Below are positions 26,785-34,550 of a stretch of DNA of 64,000 bases, one piece after another; within the stretch, counting starts at the first letter, position 1; every line of letters starts with the position of its first letter. The translations under genes were made by a program, and so were the position numbers. The notes beneath the pieces were generated by a model. That model saw nothing but the letters and a program-made list of their open reading frames with translations. It was not told the origin of the DNA and did no database searches. The stretch lies in the NCBI RefSeq assembly GCF_042655485.1, contig NZ_JBHSMC010000016.1, positions 124,001 through 188,000 on the forward strand. Reading direction: 5' to 3'. This DNA comes from Lederbergia graminis. Lineage in GTDB: Bacteria; Bacillota; Bacilli; Bacillales; Bacillaceae_C.

Positions 26785-27489
26785 TCAAATTTCCATTGGC
26801 TCTCCCTTATAATCAACAAATACATACTGATGGCTTACTTTTCTCTTCCACCCCGTTAACTCTATTATACTTTTTGCTGTGTCGATAGGATTAAGAGGAG
26901 CATTTTTACCACCCATATCTGTTTTCATCCAACCAGGATGAATCGATAATACTTGCATATCTTGATCTTCTAAGTATCGATGAAGTTTTTCTGAAAACAT
27001 ATTTAAAGCGGCCTTTGAAATACCATATGGGTAATCTCCACTATAAGCATTAGTTAAACTGCCTGCTTCTGATGAAATATTAAGTATTGACTGATTCTCT
27101 CCCTCTCTTAATAAAGGAAGAAAATGCTTAACGACTCGAATTGGTCCTAATATATTAATATCGAGGGCAAGTTTAAAAGCTTCCACATCAAGTTCTTCTA
27201 TCGATTTATCTCTTTCATTTAAAATGGCTGCATTATTGATTAAAACATCGATACTTTTCGTTTTTTCCTTTACTTGTGCCAAGGCTGATAAGACTGATTC
27301 CTCGCTTTGGACATCGATTTCAACAATTTCCAAATTACCGTTATAATTTTCCTTTAACTCGAGTAATTCCTCTATCTTTGCATCCTCTATCCCTCTAACC
27401 CCAGCAAAGACTGTTCCACCATTTTGTAAGCTTATTTTAGTTAAAGCAAGACCAAGACCACGATTAGCTCCTGTTATAAAAAACTTCAA
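26785..27489 (-). CDS. Short-chain dehydrogenase (SDR), second gene of VOC-SDR pair
   Basis: The 234-residue SDR has TGANRGLG for cofactor binding, LINNAA, a Ser in ILNISSEAG and the YGISK catalytic Tyr/Lys. Arg in FAGVRG after the second strand suggests NADP(H). It starts with TTG, overlapping the TGA stop of the VOC gene (TTGA), so the two are translationally coupled and probably act in one pathway. Its substrate is not apparent. Confidence 0.87.
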   Translation of the reverse strand: MKFFITGANRGLGLALTKISLQNGGTVFAGVRGIEDAKIEELLELKENYNGNLEIVEIDVQSEESVLSALAQVKEKTKSIDVLINNAAILNERDKSIEELDVEAFKLALDINILGPIRVVKHFLPLLREGENQSILNISSEAGSLTNAYSGDYPYGISKAALNMFSEKLHRYLEDQDMQVLSIHPGWMKTDMGGKNAPLNPIDTAKSIIELTGWKRKVSHQYVFVDYKGEPMEI

Positions 27490-27962
27490 TTACCTTCTCC
27501 TCCTCCATTATCGTTTTCTAACAATTCAAGAATCACTTTTAAATCGCCAAAAGTATCCATATATGCATATCTTCCGCCTGTATATTCTCCTTTTTGTATT
27601 AGCGGCATATTTCTAGATTCCAATTTTGCAACTGTACCTTTCATATCTTTTACAACGAAGGCGATATGATGAACTCCTTCGCCGTGGGTATCTAAATACT
27701 CTCTCCACGTACTAGGATTTTCATCAGGTTCAATCAATTCAATCTGTATTTGTCCCATATCGAAGAATGCTAATTTAGCACGGGCTTCGGTTGGGGAGCC
27801 ATTATATTTTGTTTGTGCTTTATCAAGTGTATCTGTTAAATTTGCAGGTGGCTTTTCAACTCCAAAGAAATCTGCAAATGTTTGAGAAGTATGTTCAATA
27901 TTTTTCACGATAATTCCTACTTGTGTCACAACATTTGTTCCTAATACTCCTTTACTCATCAT
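27486..27962 (-). CDS. VOC-superfamily protein (methylmalonyl-CoA epimerase/glyoxalase-like)
   Basis: A 158-residue VOC protein. The two modules contain VTQVGIIVKNIEHTSQTFADFFGV and GEGVHHIAFVVKDMKGTVAKL, a layout seen in methylmalonyl-CoA epimerases and lactoylglutathione lyase-like enzymes; metal ligands would be Gln/His/Glu at the strand ends. No mutase or carboxylase genes are nearby, so a true epimerase role is unlikely. First gene of a pair with an SDR; AGGAGG precedes the ATG. Confidence 0.8.
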   Translation of the reverse strand: MMSKGVLGTNVVTQVGIIVKNIEHTSQTFADFFGVEKPPANLTDTLDKAQTKYNGSPTEARAKLAFFDMGQIQIELIEPDENPSTWREYLDTHGEGVHHIAFVVKDMKGTVAKLESRNMPLIQKGEYTGGRYAYMDTFGDLKVILELLENDNGGGEGN

Positions 27963-28105
27963 ATAACCTCCTAATTGAAATTATGAAAATCGCATTCTAT
28001 TCAAAACAAAAATCGTAAAAGAATAGATTTTAATAACTTTTTATGAATGATGAATCTATGTAACGATAATCTTAAGCGCTTACATTACTGTTGCTTGAAA
28101 CCAAT

Positions 28106-28144
28106 ATAATCATATTGATTTATGGTGTCAATCAATATGATTAT
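28106..28144. promoter_or_regulatory. Perfect 15-bp inverted repeat upstream of the VOC-SDR pair
   Basis: ATAATCATATTGATT (28106-28120) and AATCAATATGATTAT (28130-28144) are exact inverse copies with a 9-nt spacer, about 145 bp upstream of the VOC start. It could be an operator or a small palindromic element; no T-tract follows. Confidence 0.55.
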
Positions 28145-28167
28145 CTCAAAGTCTTTTAGACAAACAA

Positions 28168-28200
28168 AAGAGCAGCAACCAGCAACTAGTTACTGCTCTT
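28168..28200 (-). terminator. Probable terminator downstream of the mosaic repeat
   Basis: AAGAGCAG (28168-28175) and CTGCTCTT (28193-28200); on the minus strand TTGTTTGTCT follows, enough for a weak terminator ahead of the VOC-SDR promoter. Confidence 0.5.
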
Positions 28201-28323
28201 GAAGCAAGACTGAGTGAAAAAATTTGGTTATGCATAGAACAGGCTAGAACAAAGTAACGGACGAAAATACATAAGAGGAAAGCATCTTAACTAGATACAT
28301 TCAGATTATGGAAATGTATCTTA

Positions 28324-28842
28324 CCGAGGAGGAAATACAAGAGGACCCCTGCGGGAAGTGCGGTAGCCGGAAGACCCCACAGATAGAAAAGGGAAGGCGA
28401 CTGAATAGCGGCGTACGAACGGGAGCCAGTCCTGTACTGAGATAAAGGAAACACGGCGAAGGCCCACAGGATGTGGGTCACGTCGACGTTGTGACGTACA
28501 GGATGTACTAATGCAGGCGAAGCGACAGGACGTCGCAGCTTGAGCCTGCACAGGACGTGCCGCTTTTAGTCGACGTTCCTCTTGACGATGTTGTTTTATC
28601 GTAGGGAAAGGAATGGCTCGTTCGCCAGCCGCTAGGAGCCTGAGCTAGACAGGCGTTTAGCGCCGAGGAGGCTTCCGAACCTTGTCTAGCTACAGGCGCT
28701 ATCGGCTCGAGGTCAAATAACCTGAGACATGAAAGGCAAAGAACGCCTTTCTTTGTCTCAGAACATTTGCTTGTCGCCGATTGGCAAGCGCCTTCCGCTT
28801 TTCTAAGCCCGCGGAAAGCGAAGTGTATTTCCGTAGCGGTAT
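28324..28842. repeat. Mosaic repeat A1 (~519 bp, nested)
   Basis: The ends GGAGGAAATACA (left) and GTGTATTTCCG (right) are inverted and match those of copy A2 at 32564-32841. Shared internal blocks include GACCCCTGCGGGAAG, GGCGTACGAACGGGAGCCAG, GAGATAAAGGAAACACGGCG, TATCGTAGGGAAAGGAATGG and CTGAGCTAGACAGGCG. Relative to A2 this copy has two insertions: one at about 28460-28600 with four mini-palindromes, and one at about 28675-28805 that resembles the TGTCTAGCTACAGGCGC...GCGCCTTCCGCTTTTC repeat common in bacilli. It is GC-rich and non-coding; open frames across it are by-products of the repeats. Confidence 0.8.
28463..28560. repeat. Four mini-palindromes with a shared ACAGGAYGT core
   Basis: CCCACAGGATGTGGG (28463-28477), GTACAGGATGTAC (28496-28508), GCGACAGGACGTCGC (28522-28536) and GCACAGGACGTGC (28548-28560). 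All contain ACAGGAYGT flanked by arms that differ between units yet remain complementary within each unit. The third unit sits in a longer stem with GCAGGC (28513-28518) and GCCTGC (28544-28549). Confidence 0.75.
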
Positions 28843-28902
28843 AGTTGCAGTAACAATATTCTAATTTACGTATAGTAAAAAAGCTTTGTTTAGCCAGTCG
28901 AC

Positions 28903-31017
28903 TCATTTAAATAAAGCTTCGATTTCCTCTGATTTCATCGGTTTATAATACCGGAAGCCTTGCACTAATTCACAGCCCTGCTCTTTAAGAAAGTCTGCTT
29001 GAGCATCTGTCTCCACACCTTCAGCCAATACTTCCAAATCAAGACTTTTAGCCAATGCAATTACAGCTTTTGTTACAGCTTTATTTTTATCATTTAATTC
29101 GCTAAGAAACATTCTATCCACTTTTAATTTATTAATTGGTAGTCGACTTAAGTATCCTAGTGAACTGTATCCGGTGCCAAAGTCGTCGATGCTTACCTTC
29201 ACACCTATTTTTTGTAAATCCCTTAATAGTTTTTTTGTATATGTAACATCCGAAGCTATACTCTCCGTAATTTCTAATTCTAAATACTGTGGATCTAGTT
29301 GGGTTTCTAACAAAATAGATTTAAGTTTTGTTAGAAAGTTATGAGACATAAATTGGCGGATGGAAATATTAACTGCTATTGTCAGTGGAGGATAACCAGC
29401 CTTTTGCCATTCTTTATTTTGGCGACAAGCAGTTCGCAATACCCACTCCCCAATTGGAATAATTAAACCTGTTTCTTCAGCAATTGGAATGAAATCGAAT
29501 GGCGCAACAAGTCCTAATTCAGGATGTTGCCAACGGATTAACGCCTCTACACCAACAATCTTATTTTGTATAATATCGATTTGTGGTTGATAATGTAGGA
29601 ACAATTGACCTTCCTCAACCGCCTTGCTCAAGGAAGTTTCCAAGTATAGTTTCTTCTCCATATGATGAATCAGTTCCTGGTTAAAAAGTTGAAAATTATT
29701 CTTCCCGTTTGCTTTAGCATGGTACATGGCAGCATCTGCATGTTTGATTAATAAGTCAGAGGTTGTACCATCCAGAGGATAAATACTCACACCTATACTC
29801 GTACTAATATACACCTGCATATTATTTACCATAAAGCTCTGTTCAAGTTTCTTTAGGATTCGTGTTGCGTATTCAGCTACTTCCTTTTCACCGATCCCTG
29901 GTAGAATAAGAGCAAATTCATCGCCACCGAAGCGTGAGGTAATATCCATTAAGCGAACTGAAAGAACGAGGCGTTCTCCAAAGGCTTTCAGCAATTTATC
30001 ACCGACACTATGCCCCAATGTATCATTAATTTCCTTGAAACCATCTAAATCAAGAAACATCACCACAAATTGTTCATTATGCTCCCTAGCATATTTTATA
30101 TTATTCTCTAATTCTTCCATGAAGTGTGTCCGGTTTGGTAAATCTGTCAGAAGATCATGATAAGCCATATATTTAATTTTTTCTTCAGCCTTTAACCGCT
30201 CGCTAATATCGATGGCTGTACCTACAACTTCCTTCACTTTATTGTCGATTACAATAGGTGAAAGATGAATAAGAAGATCTGTACCCCACCCATGGAATTC
30301 AAAATGGACATGTTTACCTAAGTAAGCTTCCTGAACGTGTTTTTCTAATTTCTCTACTGTTTCTTCTGGAAAAACTTCTCTAATATCCTTATCCTGTATA
30401 CTCTGCGTTGTAATATTCAGACGTTCCGCTATCATTCCCTCAGCGAGAATAAATCTGAAATCTCCATTCTTTTCCTGACGTATCTTAAATATCAAATTAG
30501 CTAAATGCTTAATGGTACTTTGAAAGTCATTTTCTAACGCCTTTTGCAAATCACTTTCCATCTGCATTCTAGCAGTAATGTCAGTACGAATAGACACATA
30601 CCGATAGGGCTTACCATTCGAATCTAAAAAAGGAACAATCGTTGTACTAACCCAATAGGTAGAACCATCCTTTGCTCTATTCTTTATTTCACCTTTCCAA
30701 ACTTGACCCTTACCAATTGTACGCCACATTTCTTTAAAAAAAGAGCGTGGATGATAGCCGGAGTTCAGCATGCGGTGAGTGTTCCCAATTAGTTCATCTC
30801 TACTGTATTTGGAAAGCTCAACAAATTTGTCATTCGCATAGGTTATCACACCTTGTACATTTGTGATTGCTACTATTGCTGATTCATCCAAAGCTTTACG
30901 TATATCTAGTAGTTCTTCTATGATATACTCTTGATTTGTTGGTACCTCCATAAAATTATCCCGCTCTATATTTACCTGATGTTTTTGCACCAACTTTTCC
31001 CCCATATAACAAGTCAA
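28903..31017 (-). CDS. PAS-GGDEF-EAL cyclic-di-GMP turnover protein
   Basis: The 704-residue soluble protein has a PAS domain (about 40-155), a second PAS-like region (about 170-275), a GGDEF domain and an EAL domain. The diguanylate cyclase site is intact (GGDEF at 364-368) with an inhibitory RxxD (RLMD) five residues before it. The phosphodiesterase site is intact (EALIRW at 491-496, NIS, LEITES, IDDFGTGYSS, LAEGVET). Net direction is therefore undecided. The longest frame begins with TTG at 31017; ATG at 31005 or at 30951 (after a GAGCGGG) are alternatives. It stands alone between repeat regions. Confidence 0.9.
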   Translation of the reverse strand: MTCYMGEKLVQKHQVNIERDNFMEVPTNQEYIIEELLDIRKALDESAIVAITNVQGVITYANDKFVELSKYSRDELIGNTHRMLNSGYHPRSFFKEMWRTIGKGQVWKGEIKNRAKDGSTYWVSTTIVPFLDSNGKPYRYVSIRTDITARMQMESDLQKALENDFQSTIKHLANLIFKIRQEKNGDFRFILAEGMIAERLNITTQSIQDKDIREVFPEETVEKLEKHVQEAYLGKHVHFEFHGWGTDLLIHLSPIVIDNKVKEVVGTAIDISERLKAEEKIKYMAYHDLLTDLPNRTHFMEELENNIKYAREHNEQFVVMFLDLDGFKEINDTLGHSVGDKLLKAFGERLVLSVRLMDITSRFGGDEFALILPGIGEKEVAEYATRILKKLEQSFMVNNMQVYISTSIGVSIYPLDGTTSDLLIKHADAAMYHAKANGKNNFQLFNQELIHHMEKKLYLETSLSKAVEEGQLFLHYQPQIDIIQNKIVGVEALIRWQHPELGLVAPFDFIPIAEETGLIIPIGEWVLRTACRQNKEWQKAGYPPLTIAVNISIRQFMSHNFLTKLKSILLETQLDPQYLELEITESIASDVTYTKKLLRDLQKIGVKVSIDDFGTGYSSLGYLSRLPINKLKVDRMFLSELNDKNKAVTKAVIALAKSLDLEVLAEGVETDAQADFLKEQGCELVQGFRYYKPMKSEEIEALFK

Positions 31018-31378
31018 TGAAAATGATGATTCTTGTTCTAGTTTTTTCTATAATCTATCTACATTATAATCCATTTAACCTATTTTTTTCGAAATGAATT
31101 CAGATTTATAGGTCTAAACTCACAAGAAAATGGTCATCCCATCCATAAGTACTGTTATATACTATATCGTCCTAACCCCACAGATTGTTTACCCCTTCTA
31201 CCATTTAATAAAAATTTATATGTTTTATATCCTTTTTATGTTAGTAAACCTTCGAGTAGATACACTGAAAGCCTACATAATTAAGATAGAACTGCCATAC
31301 ATCATAGACAGTTCAAATTTGTTTGTGCGATTCTTTCTTTAGGTTGTACAGGAACAAGCAAATCCACCTTCTGCTGTT
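31018..31378. other. AT-rich intergenic stretch
   Basis: Upstream region of the GGDEF-EAL gene. No convincing gene, hairpin or motif was found apart from the promoter it must contain. Confidence 0.5.
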
Positions 31379-31645
31379 CGGAATCGCTAGTATTTTCATT
31401 TTATCGAGAGTTTTTGATGTCAAATCACGAGAATAATCGGTTTATCGCGAGATTCTGATGCCGAATCGCGAGTATATTCGATTTATCGCGAGATTCCGAT
31501 CCAGATTCGCGAGTGTATTCGATTTACCGCGAGATTCCGATCCAGATTCGCGAGTATATTCAGTTTATCGCGAGATTCCGGTACCGAATCGCGAGTATAT
31601 TCGGTTTATCGCGAGATTCCGATCCAGATTCGCGAGTGTATTTTC
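31379..31645. repeat. Tandem array of six 41-bp units rich in TCGCGA
   Basis: Units start at 31400, 31441, 31482, 31523, 31564 and 31605, an exact 41-bp period, preceded by half a unit. Each unit has TTTATCGCGAGATTC, a variable middle (CCGATCCA or CGGTACCG type) and ATTCGCGAGTATATTC. The two TCGCGA-containing halves can pair with each other. The leftmost unit is the most diverged. An open frame runs through it only because 41 bp repeats shift frame in a stop-free sequence; I do not call a gene. Confidence 0.85.
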
Positions 31646-31855
31646 TTGCGCTAGTTTTGTCACTCTAAAAAAACATATATGAATTTTGGGGTAGCCCGAA
31701 TGGCAGCTACCCCTTTTTACATACTTTATACAACGGTACCTCATTACTTGTAGAAGGTTCACTTTAGCATTTAACCCTCAGTATTTCTACACCAATAACC
31801 CAATCACCTTTATCTGCGTATACTAACCACATAATATTAAAGAAGGTTTTTATTC

Positions 31856-32395
31856 ATGATGGATAGTGATCTTAAAGCATTAATTGGAATGTGGGGCCAA
31901 GCCATAGGTACGCTTCTTTCAGCTATATCCAGCACCCCTTCTTCAAAGTTAAATGAAACGATGCAAAACAATTTATCATTATTAGGGAATGTCATGCAGG
32001 CGACAGGAAATGCATTGGTTGCTGATAGTGAAAAGGAGATTACTTTAGGGAAGCTCGGAAACCAAATACAAGCGATTGGAAATTCTACATGCATTGCAGG
32101 AATAGTCATTAATTTTAACGATGAAACAAAATCAGAGTTAAATATAAAAGGGAATTTACTCCAAGCTCTCGGAAGTGGTATGGCTTTACCCGATTTATTA
32201 AATAGTAAAAATCGGACGATGGATGACCTATTAAATATTTATGCATCCCTTCTTCAAATGATTGGTAACTCTCTACAAGCAATTGGAGGGAAAATCGATC
32301 TATCTGGAGGTAATGGACAAATAATTAATTTTGTCGGCAGCTGGATTCAGACGGTTGGTGCTTTTATTCAAGCACTAGTACAAAGCAAAAACTAA
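31856..32395 (+). CDS. Repetitive GNxxQAxGN protein (DUF6944-like)
   Basis: The 179-residue protein has five degenerate copies of a helical repeat: LGNVMQATGNAL, LGNQIQAIGNS, KGNLLQALGSG, IGNSLQAIGG and VGSWIQTVGAFIQAL. This matches a family of small repetitive proteins in Bacillus that I recall as DUF6944; no function is known. No signal peptide; the repeats are amphipathic and could associate with membranes or the spore surface. GAAGG precedes the tandem ATGs. Confidence 0.72.
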   Translation: MMDSDLKALIGMWGQAIGTLLSAISSTPSSKLNETMQNNLSLLGNVMQATGNALVADSEKEITLGKLGNQIQAIGNSTCIAGIVINFNDETKSELNIKGNLLQALGSGMALPDLLNSKNRTMDDLLNIYASLLQMIGNSLQAIGGKIDLSGGNGQIINFVGSWIQTVGAFIQALVQSKN

Positions 32396-32454
32396 GTAAA
32401 AAACTGATAATAATCATGGTATTATTCCCAGTAGTTATACAAGAGGCAGAAAAT

Positions 32455-32899
32455 AGAGGCTGGGACAAAGTAATAATGATGAAACAAAAATCCGAACTAT
32501 AAGATGTATACAATCAATATAGTTCGGTATTTTTCTATCATATATACGAATTTAAAGTTATCAGCGGAGGAAATACACGGAGACTCCTGCGGGAGCAAAG
32601 GCCTCGAAGAGACCCCGCAGATAGAAAAGCGAAGGCGACTGATTAGCGGCGTACGAACGGGAGCCAGTCCTGTACTGAGATAAAGGAAACACGGCGAGGG
32701 AACGAGCCAATGTTGACTTATCGTAGGGAAAGGAATGGCTCGTTCGCCAACCGCTAGGAGCCTGAGCTAGACAGGCGCGCTTAGCGCCGAGGAGGCTCAT
32801 TAGCCGCCCGCGGAAAGCGTAGTGTATTTCCGAAGCGGTATTGTTTTACTTCCATTGTTCGGATATACCTCTAGTTCAGATCGTATTGTCCCAACCTCT
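32455..32899. repeat. Outer inverted repeat enclosing mosaic copy A2
   Basis: AGAGGCTGGGACAA (from 32455) and TTGTCCCAACCTCT (32886-32899) are 14-bp inverted ends with one G-T difference. Between them lie a CCGAACTAT...ATAGTTCGG hairpin (about 32490-32528), the A2 element and about 45 bp of spacer. The CCGAACTAT arms recur in the terminator at 45917-45960. Confidence 0.7.
32564..32841. repeat. Mosaic repeat A2 (~278 bp)
   Basis: Simpler copy of A1, bounded by GCGGAGGAAATACAC and GTGTATTTCCG. It contains GAGACTCCTGCGGGAGC, GAGACCCCGCAGATAG, GGCGTACGAACGGGAGCCAG and a GAACGAGCCA...TGGCTCGTTC stem. The stretch 32677-32727 is also found, reversed, at 51035-51084. Confidence 0.78.
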
Positions 32900-32936
32900 T
32901 ATAGAACTTATCGACCACTTTAGAAACGAAATCTAA

Positions 32937-33041
32937 TCAAAAAACATTCCCAGTATTAATAACATTCACTGTTACATCTGGCTTCATTTCAACATTTTTA
33001 TATCCTGCTTTCCAATTTATGGACTTCCATACTTCATATAG
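32937..33041 (-). pseudogene. Possible C-terminal remnant of a Ger(x)C-like germination protein
   Basis: An open frame of about 34 codons ending at the TGA at 32937-32939 reads YEVWKSINWKAGY...KPDVTVNVINTG. This resembles the C-termini of Ger(x)C spore-germination lipoproteins (W-x-x-x-NW...VxVNVxxTG). It has no start codon or ribosome site and is preceded by stops, so if real it is a decayed fragment. Confidence 0.35.
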
Positions 33042-33100
33042 TTATTAGAGTTGAATGAAGAAGGTGAATTACTAAATTCAACTGTAAACATTAAAAATGG

Positions 33101-33850
33101 TTAGTTAATAATTTCACCTGTATTTTTAGAAGACTTTTCGCGCCATTCTTGCCGTTCAGTTTTCGTAAGTTTATTCCATTCTGTTTCTTCACCAATTATT
33201 CTTAAAGGTTTTTCCGAGCGATAAGAACGTGTTAAGTTTCCAGGGAATTTTTTGTCTGTAACATTTGGATCGTCTTCAAACTCACCTGTTGGTTCTACTA
33301 TATAAACACGTTCCCTTCCTTCTCCCTTTGCTAATGCTGCTGCTAGTCCTGCGCCATTGACATTAGCTGTGAAATAAATATGGTTCATTTTAAGCCCATC
33401 TTTGTAATTTGAATTTCCACCTGCTGTTAGTAAATCACCAACACTCAAATCAGCCCTTGTCCCATGATAAAACGGTCCAGCATCAGAAGGTACACCCTTA
33501 GATGAATTGGACAATTCGTAATTTCTTTTTGCATTCTCGGAATCATCTATCTCCTCATAACATTCGGCAATGTTTTTAAATAACGTTGAGTATGCACTCC
33601 TAACATTATCATCATCAATTTTTTGTGCACTCTGTAGTGATGTTTCCATCCATTTCAATTTATCTTTAACACTCTTTTGTAGGCGAGCTAAATGATAAGC
33701 TGCAATAAATCTTTCATAGTCATTTGTTGCATCGTACCATGCTTTATTAAACATTGAAATTGCACCTTCAATGTCTCCACTATCCTCTAATCCCATCCCA
33801 CTCATACACAGTTTAATCACGGCGTTATTTGGATCAAATTTTATATTCAT
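33101..33850 (-). CDS. arr: Rifampin ADP-ribosyltransferase (Arr) with N-terminal TPR-like domain
   Basis: Residues about 122-225 match Arr, which inactivates rifamycins by transferring ADP-ribose from NAD: GPFYHGTRADLSVGDLLTAG, MNHIYFTANVNGAGLAAALA and GRERVYIVEPTGEFEDDPNV. His129, Tyr159 and Asp194 align at a constant offset with the three key residues of Mycobacterium smegmatis Arr (His19, Tyr49, Asp84, from memory). The first ~118 residues are an unusual extension of helix pairs resembling tetratricopeptide repeats (GDIEGAISMFNKAWYDA, YHLARLQ). GGAGG precedes the ATG. It lies in the accessory region next to a toxin-antitoxin-like pair and a recombinase remnant, consistent with acquisition. 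Confidence 0.88.
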   Translation of the reverse strand: MNIKFDPNNAVIKLCMSGMGLEDSGDIEGAISMFNKAWYDATNDYERFIAAYHLARLQKSVKDKLKWMETSLQSAQKIDDDNVRSAYSTLFKNIAECYEEIDDSENAKRNYELSNSSKGVPSDAGPFYHGTRADLSVGDLLTAGGNSNYKDGLKMNHIYFTANVNGAGLAAALAKGEGRERVYIVEPTGEFEDDPNVTDKKFPGNLTRSYRSEKPLRIIGEETEWNKLTKTERQEWREKSSKNTGEIIN

Positions 33851-33983
33851 CTAATATTACCTCCAAATTGATTGATATTATTAGTATACTCAGATGGAAC
33901 TATCTATATGGAAAATTAGGAATAAAAATAAACTTAGCAATCAACTAAGTTTATTCAGATTGTTTTTCTAATATATGCATATA

Positions 33984-34550
33984 TTAATCTACAATTATGT
34001 TGTAAAATTCACCAGTCTTTATTCTTTTGATCTTTCCAATCATTTCAGGAAACCGTTTAGTATTACTCGTCACTATATATGAACAATTTTCTTGAATAGC
34101 CGTTACCCACACATGAACATCCTGTTCATCATAATGGCGTAACGGCTCCTGTAATCCTTGTTCTTTGGCTAAAAGTTCAGCTTCCTTTGTTGAAATTCCA
34201 CTAATATCTGCAACTGCCTGACCAATTTTCATTTCTCTTCGACTGGCAATATCCTCATGATAACGACCAACTACACTATTGACAGCCGGGTAATTTTCCA
34301 AAATGGGATAAACAAAGGAATCCAAAAAACCTTCAACCAACTTAATTGGATAAGTAACCCCACCAATTCCATCAAATGTCGCCTTTCGCATAAATTCGAT
34401 TAAGCAAACTCTTAAAAGAACCACTCGATAATCAATTGTTTGGGCTGCCATCGTTAGCAATTGACGGTTTATTCCTTCTGCTCGAATGGCTCCGCACAAT
34501 ACAGTTGTATCAAGTAACACAATTGGGGAGGATGGATTATAGGAATTCAT
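33984..34550 (-). CDS. PIN-domain protein, putative toxin
   Basis: The 188-residue protein has a PIN nuclease pattern: Asp14 in IVLLDTTVLCGAI, Glu52 in LIEFMRK, and Asp141/Asp144 in HYDEQDVHVW followed by YIVTSNTKRFPE. PIN toxins such as VapC cleave RNA with Mg. The ATG at 34550 is chosen because GGAGAGGG is eight bases upstream; it overlaps the end of the HTH gene by 14 bp, so the pair is translationally coupled. At 188 residues it is longer than VapC (about 130). It is one of the few genes in the island with a clear operon partner. Confidence 0.75.
   Translation of the reverse strand: MNSYNPSSPIVLLDTTVLCGAIRAEGINRQLLTMAAQTIDYRVVLLRVCLIEFMRKATFDGIGGVTYPIKLVEGFLDSFVYPILENYPAVNSVVGRYHEDIASRREMKIGQAVADISGISTKEAELLAKEQGLQEPLRHYDEQDVHVWVTAIQENCSYIVTSNTKRFPEMIGKIKRIKTGEFYNIIVD

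Noticed and set aside
28287..28906. Several minus-strand frames in the 28.3-28.9 kb region
   Set aside because: They lie in the GC-rich mosaic repeat, where stop codons are rare; none has a ribosome site or a recognisable domain.
31379..31645. CRISPR array
   Set aside because: The units are contiguous with no unique spacers, the period includes all the sequence, and no cas genes are present.
31458..31682. 74-codon plus-strand frame with repeated RFIARFRSRFASVF
   Set aside because: It is the translation of the 41-bp tandem repeat; no ribosome site, and the peptide pattern follows from the DNA period.
32561..32800. 79-codon minus-strand frame
   Set aside because: Same cause: it reads through mosaic copy A2 and resembles the frame in A1 only because the DNA is repeated.
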